Shown piece by piece: positions 33,647 through 44,441 of a DNA stretch of 64,000 nt. The stretch comes from Prunus persica. Its lineage: Eukaryota > Streptophyta > Magnoliopsida > Rosales > Rosaceae. The stretch lies in contig NC_034013.1 of NCBI RefSeq assembly GCF_000346465.2, positions 2,526,150 to 2,590,149 on the forward strand, in the 5' to 3' direction. A model generated the notes under the pieces. That model was given only the letters and a program-made list of their open reading frames with translations, did no database searches and had not been told where the DNA came from. How positions within the stretch are numbered: the first letter of the stretch is position 1; every line of letters starts with the position of its first letter. Made by a program: the position numbers and the translations under genes.

Positions 33647-36591
33647 TTTTACAGACAAAACTGCAAGTGAAAATATTTCAGGAAAAGATTAAGAACACAA
33701 ACGACAGTTATTAATAAAATACGACGTATGATATGATTTTAAACGACGCAATGAAATAATCTCAGACGTAATAAATGTTTAAAACCAAGGTAATTAAACA
33801 ACGACGAAATAATTAACTATAAACGACGTGATAATTAACTATACACGACGAAATATTTATATAACGTCGTGGTATTGATGTTCACACGACGTCAGTCGTA
33901 ATATACCGTCGTCTATATAAGGATCCAAAACCCTTCTTTCTTTCTCTGTGAATGTTTGATTGCAGATTTGATTTTTCTGAACAATGGTTTTTGTTTTCTA
34001 ATTTGATAAAATACAAGGCCAAGAAAGAAAGTTTTGGAATCTTATATAGACGACGGTATTTTAATATGACGTCGTGGTATTAACATTCACACGACGTAAA
34101 ACAATAAGATACTGTCGTCTATATTAGATACCAACCCTACTTTCTTTTTCTTTATATTTTATCAAATTAGGGAAAAACAAAAACCATTGTTCAGAGAAAT
34201 CAAACCTGCAATTAAACAAGCAAATAAAAAAAAGACTATAATTTTAAAAACAACTTTGTCAATTTTCAGACGACGCTAGAACGACTGACGAACCGTCGTG
34301 GTCTACATATTTAACCACGTACATAAGAAGCTACCGTCGTCTTATTTAGTTGAGGTAGTTGTCTTCAAAGTTGGAAACTTTCCCTCTTTGTCTGTATATT
34401 TTATCGAACTTGGAAAGAAGTAAAATGATTTTGGCCAGAAAAAAGGTAAAAAGATTTTTCAAACAAAAAACGTATGAGCATGCAAAACAGCAACCAAAAT
34501 AGTGAAAATGAAAGCTTACCTTTTGCGTGCAATGAAAGCAAGAGGAAGATTATGTTTAAGTTCAGAGACGACGAAGAAGACGAGAGGAAGACGATGAGAT
34601 ACTCTGACAGTGCTCTGACAAGGAAAAAAGTCTAAAAGTTTTCTCTGGGAGATTGAAATTTTTAATCGGGTTTGGAAACAGCGCAAGTGTATGTCAGGTA
34701 GACGAAAAGTTGCTTACATATAAAACCATTTCAAAAAAATAATACGGCGGTTACATATAACTACGACGTATAAATTACAAAATACGACGGTACATTTAAC
34801 TTCGGACGTGGTAAATAAATACGACAGTAGTGTTGTAGGTACCGTCGTAGTAAACTCAAAAATTAAAGTACATAAGTAATAACTCGCGTCATGGTAGATT
34901 ATTTAACACGTCGTTTTTATTAATTTACCGACGTGGATTTCTGTAATATACATCGATCATACCGACGTTGATTTTACAATTTAAACGGCGGTTTTTTTGT
35001 AAGGACCGCCATTGGTTTTAAAAATTTATTCTATAAATTTGTCGCTTTCGGTTTACATTTAAGGTTCCAAGTTCTTCCTCTCTCAGTCTCTCACGTCTCA
35101 AAGACAATAATTTGGATGTCTTTCTCAAAGAGAAATTGAGCTTACTCGCATCAAATATATGTCCACAAGAAGAAGCTTGTCAACTAGCCTTCTCACTTCC
35201 TTGATCAAGCCTGATAGGACACTTAGTGCTTCTGAATACTCCTTGCTTTCCATCAAAAGAGATGCAAGCCTGGCCTCCACTCGCTGTCGAAGGAAAGTTC
35301 GCTTCTCAGAGAAATCTGAAGATCAGATGTGCCTGATCCTCTGCTTGATTTTCTTGCCTAAGAAGATCCGTCGGATTTGTGATAGCCTCTTCCTTTATCC
35401 GTAGAGCTTCAGAAGAAGAAGATGGGTTTCAAGAATGCGATAAAGAATAGAAATGGCTTCAGATGGCCTCTAAAGCATGAGCAATTGAATCAGTAGTTGC
35501 TGGGAGATATGATGAAGACATTATCAATGCTTTGAACTATACAAGTCCTGCAGAAAGATAAAGGACCAAACTGTTAAAGAAACTGAAACAACGGCGGTTT
35601 TCTGTTCTACCGTCGTCTTTTCTCGTCGTCTATATTAAGGTAAGATGGCGGTAGATTTATAATTACAGACGTAGATTATTTTGTTAAACGTCGTTAAGTG
35701 TACTACAACCGACGTGGATTTTATTTTTAAATTATAAATAGAGTTTTTTTTCCCGTATTCTTTCAGTTTTAGTTTTCAATTACAAAGCGTGATAAATAGA
35801 TTTTTCTTTCCCGAGGAAATTTAAAATGAGGGAAATTAATGTTCTAGAATTTGTAAACTAACACGACGCAATATTTGCAAATCTGTGTCATCTGTTAAGA
35901 TTATGATGTGGAACAGAGTTCCATCTGGTAAGATTTCGTAACCTTTGGGATCTCAGACAAATCTGATTATGTCGGCGGTGTTCTATATAAACCGTCGTGG
36001 TTATTTCAATTCTTGTCATTAAGTAGATCTACCGACGTAGGATAAGAAAATCAAAGAAAAAAATTGTTAACAAAAATTCTTATTAAGACGACCGTTAAAA
36101 TTAAAGGTACGACGTATAAAATGAATAAATACGACGTTAAATTTTATTGTACGATTTAAAGATAACGTCGTAGAACTATACGACAATGACGTCGATATAT
36201 TTATATTTTCCGTCGTTGTAAATTAATTTAATACGGCGATATTTTGTATTTTAAAGCCGTGGATTTGTTTGTAATTATACGGCGTCTTATACGAAAACCT
36301 CGTCGTGTTATTTTATGAGTAAAAACGGCAGTTTTTATTGAAATCGTCGTCTTTAATTTCTACGTCGGTCGATTCATAACTTCTGCCGTTCTTTGTTGGC
36401 ATTGATTTTACACTGCGGAAATCTGTTTCAAATAGACGTCGGTTGTTTAATTATGTACGTCGTTGTTTTTGAACAGCCATTTGAATCTCCATTTTTTAGT
36501 TGTCTAAGGTTGTATTACACGACGGTGTTTTTAGAACCGTCGTCTTTTTATAAACCACGACGGTTTTCACTTAGACCGTCGTTGTTTTCTG
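33647..36591. other. CACTA copy 2 upstream arm: leader intron and subterminal repeats
   Basis: 33700-33920 and 34040-34340 hold motif arrays within the probable 5' UTR intron. 34500-34680 holds the probable leader exon and promoter region. 34740-35000 and 35585-36591 hold subterminal ACGACG/CGTCGT arrays, densest in the last 400 bp. 35880-35985 contains a non-motif stretch absent from copy 1 that may be further captured DNA; I do not recognise it. Confidence 0.6.
35105..35521 (-). pseudogene. RPN6: Captured fragment of host 26S proteasome subunit RPN6 (PSMD11), in CACTA copy 2
   Basis: On the minus strand the ATG at 35521-35519 opens MSSSYLPATTDSIAHALEA. It continues, with frame shifts and gaps, through SEAISILYRIL, EALRIKEEAITN, TDLLRQENQAED, GTSDLQISL, EKRTFLRQRVEARLASLLM, ESKEYSEALSVLSG, LIKEVRRL, DKLLLVDI and SKLNFSLR. 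Collinearity with the first part of plant RPN6 is clear. Host segments between QAED and GTSDLQ, and between SL and EKRTF, are missing. Upstream of the ATG, about 55 bp (to 35575) with TTCTGCAGGACTTG looks like an RPN6 5' leader with a splice acceptor, so genomic rather than cDNA capture is plausible. It cannot encode RPN6; antisense or siRNA effects on the host gene are speculative. Confidence 0.82.
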
Positions 36592-36619
36592 GTCGTCTTT
36601 TTCACTTTTTGTAGTAGTG
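36592..36619 (-). repeat. Right terminal inverted repeat of CACTA copy 2
   Basis: Reverse complement begins CACTACTACAAAAAGTGAAA and continues AAGACGAC. ACT follows at 36620-36622. Confidence 0.92.
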
Positions 36620-36622
36620 ACT

Positions 36623-37914
36623 AGTACAAAAGCAAAGCAAAATAACACCAACACAAAGACCTCCGACGAGAATACATCAAAACAACCCAACTATCAAAAG
36701 AGTCCTGCTATAAAATCATAGTCTTTTGCACAGCCACAAGATAGTGAGAGCATCTAACACAGAACACACCAAAGCTCCAAAAAAGACAGATAGAACCCAC
36801 AAAGCACACCAGCTTTATCCACCTCCAATAACGAATGGCTTTGAGAATAGCGAAGTTTGCAGGGAGCAACACAAGATAAGAGACAAGACAATGAGCAAGC
36901 CATGAAAAAAAGGAAAACAAAAAGTCCTCAAAGACACACTGTTTCACCCCAACTTTGACAAGGAAACCTCCAATGAATCCATAGTCCTTAAGACATGCGA
37001 AGAATCAAAGGTATGCTGAGAAGAACTGAGAAAATACAACGCAATAATAACAAAACTGGCCTTAGCCACTTAACTTGACCCAAAGATCAGGCACAAAAGC
37101 ATTCGTTGGATGCCAAGCCCACGAATGCTTCAATAACACATTAAGGAAGGCTCCTAGGAGACCCCACTAGACTGGTCTCCATAGGTTTGTCAGAATAGGC
37201 ATCAATTCAAAGGCGCTTAGGAGCCATGAAGTCTACCCCATAAACCAAGGTATCACTACTAGAAACGGGCGCAATCAAATAAGGACAACCAAGAACTAAC
37301 GTAGACATGGTAGCGACTAGAGGAGATGAGGCCCAAAACACAAGAAAAACGAGCCACCGAACAGCAAGGGAGGGAAAATCTAAGATCGATCAAACCCGAC
37401 CCCAAAAATTGGGAAGAGGCACAGCGACGACAGACTGTAGAGAGAACATGGACGAGGGTGGACCGAGAAGAGGAAGGCAATAAAGCGCGGGCTACAAGAG
37501 CGCAATGACATAGACTAAACGTGAGACTTGGTAGGGGAGAAATAGTAACGACAATTAAGCACGAGAAGACGGCTGTTGGACGCAAAAACAAACCCTAGAT
37601 GTGACACACGACTCTTCTCGCATAACAAGAGAGCGACCCCTAGTGTCCAACATATACGATTTATAACTTTTAGTTTTAGGTTTTGCATTTCTGGTGGTAT
37701 TTTTGGCTTTAGAACCTGATACATTTAGTCTGTGCTTAATACAAAACCTTGAACCCAACTTGGTCAGAAAAGTTATGCAAATTTTAATCAAATCGAAAAC
37801 ATGCAGATTGAGTATCTAATATGCTTGCTCACACATATTAAGAGCTTGGCATCTTGATCATGTGAACAAGTGCGTTTTGGTTCTAAAACATGCAGCCTAA
37901 GCTCTGATATCACA
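36623..37914. other. Anonymous repeat-like DNA
   Basis: No intact gene recognised. Open frames here are short and lack family motifs. The 37250-37640 stretch is more GC-rich than its surroundings and looks like decayed coding DNA of an old element, but I cannot name it. 37891-37914 reads AGCTCTGATATCACA on the + strand, the complement of a TGTGATATCAGAGC primer-binding site. Confidence 0.35.
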
Positions 37915-38480
37915 TGTAAACTCTGCATACTACATATAAAAGAGCAACTAACCTTGGTATGCTACTATTCTGACTGTTTAAACACTATTCTAGCTACTTG
38001 GACTGCCGTTATGAATGTTCAAATGAGTATTAAGAATAAGAACAAGTTCTCTTATCCATTTAATTTGATGTTTAACTCACTTATTCTAGATGGGGTAGGA
38101 ATGTTTTTGTGATAGTGTGATCGAATGAGAAATGAGCACTTGTATTTATAGGCATCAGCTGAGAGTCTTACCCATCAAGAAACTCTTAAGCCTTTCCTTA
38201 TGGCTCTAGGTTTAGAACTTCTAATCCACAATGAAATAGGAATCCTTATGTCTCTGTGTGAACATTAAACACTAACTTTAAAAGAGATGTTGGATTAGTT
38301 TTAGTTGAAGTGAATACCAAGTCTTAGATCCCTATTTTGATTAGAAGACAACAATTAAGTGGTTCAAGGATGGGTCACTAGTGGCTATGTCAACTAAGAC
38401 ACAGGTGATGGCGATTCATAATGTTTCTGTACATGTTTTGCCTAAACCTCTATGAAATATGTGTAGTAATCTTTAAATCT
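37915..38480 (-). repeat. LTR remnant of a minus-strand retrotransposon (approximate end)
   Basis: Directly left of 37915 is the complement of TGTGATATCAGAGCTT, which resembles the initiator-Met tRNA primer site used by many Copia elements. The adjoining + sequence starts TGTAAACTCTGC. Its minus strand has a TATA-like CTATAAATACAAG near 38150. No coding region is attached and the far end is not defined. Confidence 0.4.
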
Positions 38481-38762
38481 TTCACGAATTAGTTTAAAAT
38501 GAAGACACAAAAAGTACAAGATAAAGAAAAATACGAGGAGAGAGAGTGGGGAAGGATATTATCAAGTATTTGTTTCAAAAACTCTAATATGTGTATGTAG
38601 ATAAAAAAAAATATTCAAAAGAAAAATAGGAGAATATAAAAGAACACTAGAAAGACATTGGAGAAAGTGATATCGATAACATGGTGACAATGCAACACAA
38701 ATGACAGAACAAGAATCACATGTACTCCTCAACGAATGAGTTTCAAATTTCCATATAAATAT

Positions 38763-38880
38763 GAACATTGTGGCACTCGGAATTCTTAATAATGTACGGT
38801 TATGGAAATATCATCAATTTATCTAAACGTTTATTTCAACAAAATTAATTATTTGCCATTTTTTACTATGCATTCTTCTC
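38763..38880 (+). repeat. Direct repeat, left copy (about 118 bp)
   Basis: Begins CATTGTGGCACTCGGAATTC and ends at GCATTCTTCTC. It is repeated at 39416-39536 with few changes. The 535 bp between starts GGGGGCGGATCCACAGAGGA, a form seen at ends of some plant DNA transposons. Confidence 0.75.
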
Positions 38881-39415
38881 GGGGGCGGATCCACAGAGGA
38901 GCAAGGGTGGTCAATTGACCCCTGCAACCTCTGAAATCCTCCATTAGAGCAGCCAAACTTGACCCTCGCAAAGTGTTTTGACGAAATGCCCTAAAGGGGC
39001 AACCTGTGTGCAGCTGGGTGGGGCTATAAGTGCTGGGTTTATCCAACACCACTTTCATTACTTTTGTATTCAATATCATTTCTTTTACGTTGAGTGCAAC
39101 ACCTTTCTCTTTTGCTGGTTGTACTCCATTTCTTCTTCATCTTTATTTGTTTGGTTGCCACACTTCAACGAGCATGTGCTTGTAATTGCTTGCTAGTGGC
39201 TGGCCATACTTCTTGCTTTATTTCATCTTTTTATCTCTTTATCTTTTTTTTTTTTTGTGCCAATCTCACCAATGACCTACTAAGAGAAAGTAGTTATTTA
39301 ATTTCCAAACTATTATTAGCATAATGCCTAAACTTATAAAAATCAAACTTTAGCCTAAAGAGCTTAAAATAAAATGAACTCATGCACTAACAAATATATA
39401 TATATTCAAGGACAG

Positions 39416-39536
39416 AACATTGTGGCACTCGGAATTCTTAATATATTGTACAGTTATGGAAATATCATCAATCTTATCTAAACGTTTATTTCAATAAAAT
39501 TAATTATTTGCCATTTCTTACTCTGCATTCTTCTCT
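39416..39536 (+). repeat. Direct repeat, right copy (about 120 bp)
   Basis: Second copy of the 38763-38880 sequence. The upstream region of PLR gene 3 (58485-58680) lacks both copies and the sequence between, passing directly from the equivalent of 38690 to that of 39541. Confidence 0.75.
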
Positions 39537-40342
39537 TATGCTTTGACAGGAAGGAAAAAAAAAAAAGCATTTGGTATCATTTCCTTAAATGAGTGAGCTT
39601 ACTGTGAATTGGGTGTTTGTATTTGCAAGATATTGGAGAAATGAATAATATCCATGCATATATACCCCAAACATTACAACCATAGGCTATTGTGATCCAC
39701 ACCCTAAAAAATGCAGGCAAGGGACAACTCACGCCAAGAGACAAACAGAAATATGGACTACGGTGTACATACATAGGGTGCGCAACAATTGGCGTATCAG
39801 TAAGGGTTAGGGGAAGTCTGGTGTAATTAACTTAACTTTTTTTTTATTTATTTTTAAAATACGTTTAATTATTTTTAGTTATAATTAATTGATAGAAATG
39901 TCCCGAAACTTTAACGAAGTTAGACGTAGGTAGTGGATTGCAACACTTTATATAGTTCAGGTAGTTAAAAATAAATATTATTAAAAGATCAAGTGGTAAT
40001 GACACACATGCAAGAGCGATTCTGTGCACATGGCAGGTTGGGTGCTCGCCCAGCCTAAATTATTAAAAAAATAAAATAAAATAAAAGTAAAAATAAAAAA
40101 ACCTATATAAGTTACAAGTCCAGTCCAAAATTTAAAAAAAAAATAAAAGTAAACCCTACACACATGTTGGTCATATATATTTTTTATAAGAAAATTGTCG
40201 CCTTCGTGGAGTGGATTTGTCTTGGTCATCATTAGGTTAGGCAAGCTTTGCTGGTGCAATGTCGTCGTTTGACATATACGTGGAATATTGTAGTCCGTTG
40301 ATTCGACATTTTTGTCCATGTTTTTCTTCTTGTGTCTGTCGC
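39537..40342. other. Upstream region of PLR gene 2
   Basis: 39541-39630 aligns with 58600-58690 upstream of gene 3. 40186-40330 is copy C of the PLR-upstream segment (AATTGTCGCC, TTGGTCATCATTAGG, GCAATGTCGTCGTTTGACAT) and ends about 60 bp before the start codon of gene 2. No gene seen. Confidence 0.55.
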
Positions 40343-40354
40343 ATATATATATAC
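40343..40354 (+). promoter_or_regulatory. Probable TATA element of PLR gene 2
   Basis: A short ATATATATATAC run lies 36-47 bp before the start codon. The matching position in gene 3 is an expanded (TA)n tract. Confidence 0.4.
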
Positions 40355-40389
40355 ACATTCAGAGGGAAAAGTGGTACAATTAGATCGAT

Positions 40390-42956
40390 ATGGAAAAGAG
40401 CAAGGTGCTTGTGGTTGGTGGTACTGGGTACCTGGGGCGTAGGATTGTTGCTGCAAGCCTATCCCAAGGCCACCCAACGTATGTTCTTCAAAGGCCAGAG
40501 ATTGGCCTTGACGTTGATAAGCTCCAAATGCTCCTGGCGTTCAAGAAGCAAGGGGCTCACCTTGTGGAGGGCTCATTTTCTGATCTGGAAAGCCTTGTCC
40601 GTGCTATCAAGCTTGTTGATGTTGTCATCTGCCCCATATCTGGGGTACATATTCGGAGTCACAACATTTTGCTGCAGCTCCAGCTTGTTGAAGCTATCAA
40701 AAGAGCCGGAAATATTAAGGTAAACACTAATAGAAAAGCTTCATATAAGTCATGGATACACTCGTGTCATTCACAGACAACCTATGGCCAAAGATCCTAT
40801 TTGTATTAGATATATACATGAATTAAGCAAGGATGGTGCTCATTTGCTCTATGTGCTTTTTGTTTCTCGAAAGGTTTTTATTCTCATGTTATTCTACGGT
40901 TTTGTTTATTGTGCACTCATATAACACATGGATTAGTAACATTACGTGACAAAATTTCTTAGATATGTAATTAACTCAAGTGTTAGTTGGATGACATGGT
41001 TGATATTTCATGAACTTAGGATACAACATTAATTAATAGATATACGAATTCTGAGAGGATTGATAGTACCACATAACAATTGGACGGTCACACTACAACA
41101 TTTATTTACATAACGGTGCTACGATCACATCAAAAAAGGTTCAAATAATCTAGTAAGACAACTTCATTTCCCCGTATAGGTCCTTCCTTATGCAGGAGCA
41201 CCTTTTTTCGTAATTATTGATCGTGTTAGGTGGCATATGTACAATTAATATGAATGATTTATCTTTTTTTGTTTCATATAAATGCAATTGATAGTCTAAA
41301 CTACAAATGGATGGAGTTTCTCACACACACACTATCAAGGTGCTATGGTGGTTTAAACCTGAAATCACTAATGTTCAAGTTATGACCCTTTATCATTGGG
41401 CTAGACCGCATTAACGATTTAGCTTAATCATATATTTTTTTGTCACAATGATTTAGCTTAATTATTAGTGGTTTAACTTTTTCATTAATTGGGATGTACT
41501 TCAATATTCAAAATTATAATTGATATTAGGGTACTGATTTTCTCATTTCCCTTTTGTCCACTTATACTCCCTTTTGTTTTTTAATACTTTTACCATAACA
41601 AAAAAGGGAGTGTAAGTGGTACAAAATAATAATGGGAACATACAATTTCCAACAAAGGGAGTGTAAGTGAACAAAAGAAGAGTATGAAAGCTCCCTTGAT
41701 ATTATAATAGAAGATTGCTATATATACTAAGAGCGTACGACTTTAAATACCTCATCCAATTTATGATGAGGAAGAGAATGTTTTATATAGGAGTGAGACT
41801 TGTCTTTTCCATATGAATGAAACTTGTGAATGATCTTTTTGATGTTTTTGGTCCTGACTCGTGATCAAATCAACATAATGATTTTTTTCCTGCCTTGGCT
41901 TTTCTGTGTAGCGATTTTTGCCTTCAGAGTTTGGTCTAGATCCACCACGTATGGGACATGCACTTGAACCTGGAAGAGTTACATTTGATGATAAAATGGT
42001 AGTGAGAAAGGCAATACAAGATGCTAAAATCCCCTTCACTTATGTATGTGGTGCCGGTGTCGCTGCTTATTTAGCCGGCAACCTTTCGCAGTTAGGGACA
42101 CTCGTTCCTCCAAAGGAGAAAGTTCTTATTTATGGAGATGGTAACGCTAAAGGTACACCAAAACTAATAAATTAAATTAAACACTCGTTCCTCCATAGGC
42201 ATTTACTATTTTGCAGGCTAATAGTATATAGATACTCTGGTTTATGTATATATGACATAGAATTAATCATCTTTGGTGATCATCTTCATGTACTGTGCAG
42301 TATCTATAGTGGATGAAGATGACATCGCAGAATATACAGTCAAAACAATAGATGATCCGCGGACATTGAACAAAACATTATACCTTCGTCCACCCGAAAA
42401 CGAACTCAATCAAAAACAATTGGTCGAGATGTGGGAAAACCTCATAGGCAAGAAACTAGAACATATCTCCATTTCAGAAGAAGAATTCCTTGCCTCTATG
42501 AAAGGTACGCATGGCATCATATGAAAGAATTCCTTGCCTCGCCAATCAATCAGCTCCTTGAATGGATTTCATTGTTCAGCACATTAAAATTCCAAGAACC
42601 TGAACCTAATACAAGCTCTAAGCAGAAATTTCACACCTATTTTTCAGGTATGGACATTGAAATTACAAAATAAAGTTAAAATCGTAAAATGTTGAGCTGT
42701 GGGTGCTTATGCGGTTAGCCATTATTTGAAAGTTACATTTTATCTTTAATTATAGATGTAATTTTCTTTTGATATGAAATACTATATTTCAGGTATGGAC
42801 TTTGCAGGCCAGGTAGGAGCGGGGCATTTCTACCACGTGTTCTATGAAGGCGCTCTGACAAACTTTGAAATCGGGGAAGAAGGAGAAGAAGCTTCAAAGC
42901 TTTACCCAGAAGTGAAATACACCCGCATGAATGAATACTTAAAAATTTATGCATGA
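40390..42956 (+). CDS. Pinoresinol-lariciresinol reductase-like NADPH-dependent reductase (PLR gene 2)
   Basis: Exons 40390-40719, 41912-42152, 42301-42504, 42793-42956; GT-AG; 312 aa. The NADPH motif GGTGYLG and Lys138 (DDKMVVRKA) are intact. It differs from the other two at the active-site neighbourhood 160-162: VAA where gene 1 and gene 3 have FAG, replacing a Phe and a Gly that are usually conserved in the family. Intron 1 is 1192 bp and contains a tRNA-like sequence and a hairpin repeat. Intron 3 contains an upstream decoy of the exon 4 acceptor (CAGGTATGGAC at 42646-42656) followed soon by an in-frame stop; the real acceptor at 42792 restores the family C-terminus. Role as for gene 1; exact substrate unknown. 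Confidence 0.91.
41337..41410 (-). repeat. tRNA-like or SINE-head remnant in intron 1 of PLR gene 2
   Basis: On the minus strand this resembles a decayed tRNA-derived sequence: an A-box-like CCCAATGATAAAGGG and a B-box-like CAGGTTTAAACC, separated by about 35 bp. The equivalent in gene 3 (60973-61045) is better preserved. It is not a functional tRNA gene by inspection. Confidence 0.4.
41551..41677. repeat. Hairpin-forming repeat in intron 1 of PLR gene 2
   Basis: The left arm 41551-41577 (CTTTTGTCCACTTATACTCC...) is the near-perfect reverse complement of 41651-41677. A third copy of the arm in the right-hand orientation begins near 41597 (AAAAAAGGGAGTGTAAGTGG). A degraded version is in intron 1 of gene 3 near 61195-61270. 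Probably a tiny MITE. Confidence 0.6.
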
Positions 42957-43555
42957 GAAACAAAACAAGGTGTTTAATAATAGTTTCTCAAAGAATACAT
43001 TTATCTTGTGATCACTTTCATGAAGGATATTACAGCTTTCTTGCAGCTATTTTGTGTATGTAATACAGCATATTAAACACGTATTATCTATTGTTATAAA
43101 TGGGGCCCGATTAGTGACATTATTTTATTTACAAGTTTTGACATAATTTTTGGGTCAATAGAGTATTCCATTTTTAATGCATGATTTTAATCTAAGATGG
43201 GATCTATCATGCCATATTAAGCTCCCCCATCCAATGTAAGGCTGATGCTCCACTATTTTAATGTACGGAGAGGTGATCAAACTCGAGCAGACATAGGTGT
43301 TCAAGTGGGAGGCGCGAATCCAACGCGGATTCGTGGCGAATTAGAATAGATTTCTCCCTAATTTTGGGGTATTTTAAGTTTCCTATTCCTATGTATGATT
43401 GTACTAAAGTACCATAACATATAAATAGGCAATTTAGTGCTAGGGTTTAATCTAACGAGTGCAAGAGGAAAAATTAAAGCATGAAAGTGGGTTTCAGCCA
43501 AGGGTAAGAGAAACGAAAGCTAGAGTTTGTGAGAGAGCAAGGGGGGTTCTTCATT
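42957..43555. other. 3' flank of PLR gene 2 and left part of an interrupted LTR-like sequence
   Basis: 42957-43100 aligns with the 3' flank of gene 3 (62512-62640). 43196-43256 (GATGGGATCTATCATGCC...) recurs at 57547-57620, and its first 15 bases occur at 62731-62745. From about 43262 the sequence has LTR character (CATATAAATAGGC at 43417-43429, then AGGGTTTAATC) and is broken at 43560 by the gypsy element; the other part is 57250-57540. Confidence 0.5.
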
Positions 43556-43560
43556 GTAAC
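43556..43560. repeat. Target-site duplication GTAAC of the gypsy element, left
   Basis: GTAAC here and at 57250-57254 directly flank the two LTRs. A 5-bp duplication is normal for Ty3/gypsy. Confidence 0.8.
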
Positions 43561-44266
43561 TATAGACAAAGAAATTTTGGTGCAATAAATTCCATTAGAT
43601 GAGAAAATAATTAGGGTTCGGTGGATTGAATTGTGGGCCTCATAATTCGCACATGTGGCGCATAACTCATTAAAATCAGGTTAGCTGTCAAAAGTGACAC
43701 GTGTCGACATCCGACGGAGTGCATCAAACGATTCAAGATGAAGACAAAATTAAGGGAAAGAATCTTTCGTGATTGACTTTGATTTAAATCAAATATTAAT
43801 CAGGTCAATCAATTGAAGATAATTTGGTTAAATTGCCAGATTATGGGAATTGATTTAAATCAAATCAAAATCCCACAAAACAAGGTTTTAAATAGGGAAA
43901 GTTATTTAGGTCAAGCATCCTACAAGAGCTTATAAATAGGAGGCCTCAAGACGAAAGAAGGGGCTCAGAAAAACCTAACATTTAGAAGAAACAGAAAACT
44001 CTCTGCATTCTTCACCATACTTTGGAAGAGCCACCAAGCACAACAAATACGTGTCGGTTCCTCCACCTTAGAAAAATCCAAACACCAAACAAGTTGATCA
44101 AGATCAAGTCTCTACGACCCTTGCATCAAACACAAATTTTCTTTAAACACTTTGGAGAGAGAATAAGAGGATTCAATACAGAGATTGTAACCCTAAATTT
44201 CATTAATACAAAATTATTTTGTACACGTGTTCTTGTCTTATTCGTCGCAGGAAATTCATGTTTACA
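43561..44266 (+). repeat. 5' LTR (706 bp)
   Basis: It ends GTTTACA, while its start reads TATAGAC where the 3' LTR has TGTAAAC; the ancestral LTR was TGTAAAC...GTTTACA. The TATA box TATAAATAGG is at 43931-43940. A 15-bp segment present in the 3' LTR (near 57062-57076) is missing after CACCAAACAAG. Confidence 0.9.
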
Positions 44267-44290
44267 AATTTGACACGCCCGGTGGGACCT
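44267..44290 (+). other. Candidate primer-binding site
   Basis: Immediately after the 5' LTR: TTTGACACGCCCGGTGGGAC. Position fits a tRNA primer site; the tRNA was not identified. Confidence 0.5.
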
Positions 44291-44441
44291 CTCTGCCTCT
44301 CATCTCTTTCTCCAGTTCAAAATCAATCAACACACCAAAAACGATGGCGTCCAAGAAGATTCAATTATGAGAGGCAAAAGCGTGAGCGCCACCTTCTCAA
44401 GTGGAGACTCTGCTGGGCTCATCACTTGAAGCAAGGCCAAG

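Larger units (their letters stand above)
23224..36619 (-). mobile_element. Complete CACTA (En/Spm) transposon, copy 2, 13,396 bp
   Basis: The ends are CACTACTACAAAAAA at 23224 and CTTTTTGTAGTAGTG ending at 36619. The 28-bp terminal inverted repeats (23224-23251 and 36592-36619) match at about 25 of 28 positions. ACT is duplicated on both sides. Both genes are on the minus strand, so the transcriptional 5' end of the element is at 36619: RPN6 fragment, TNPA-like/Ulp1 gene, spacer, TNP2 gene. It sits about 0.5 kb downstream of the PLR gene 1 stop codon. One in-frame stop in TNP2 makes self-mobilisation doubtful, but the second gene is open. Confidence 0.95.

Noticed and set aside
35159..35404. 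Plus-strand open frame of about 80 codons (and its twin at 10459-10701)
   Set aside because: It is antisense to the RPN6 fragment, whose minus-strand peptides are the recognisable ones.
1..36619. One segmental duplication explaining both CACTA copies
   Set aside because: The flanks of the two copies differ and copy 2 has its own ACT target duplication, so they are separate insertions.
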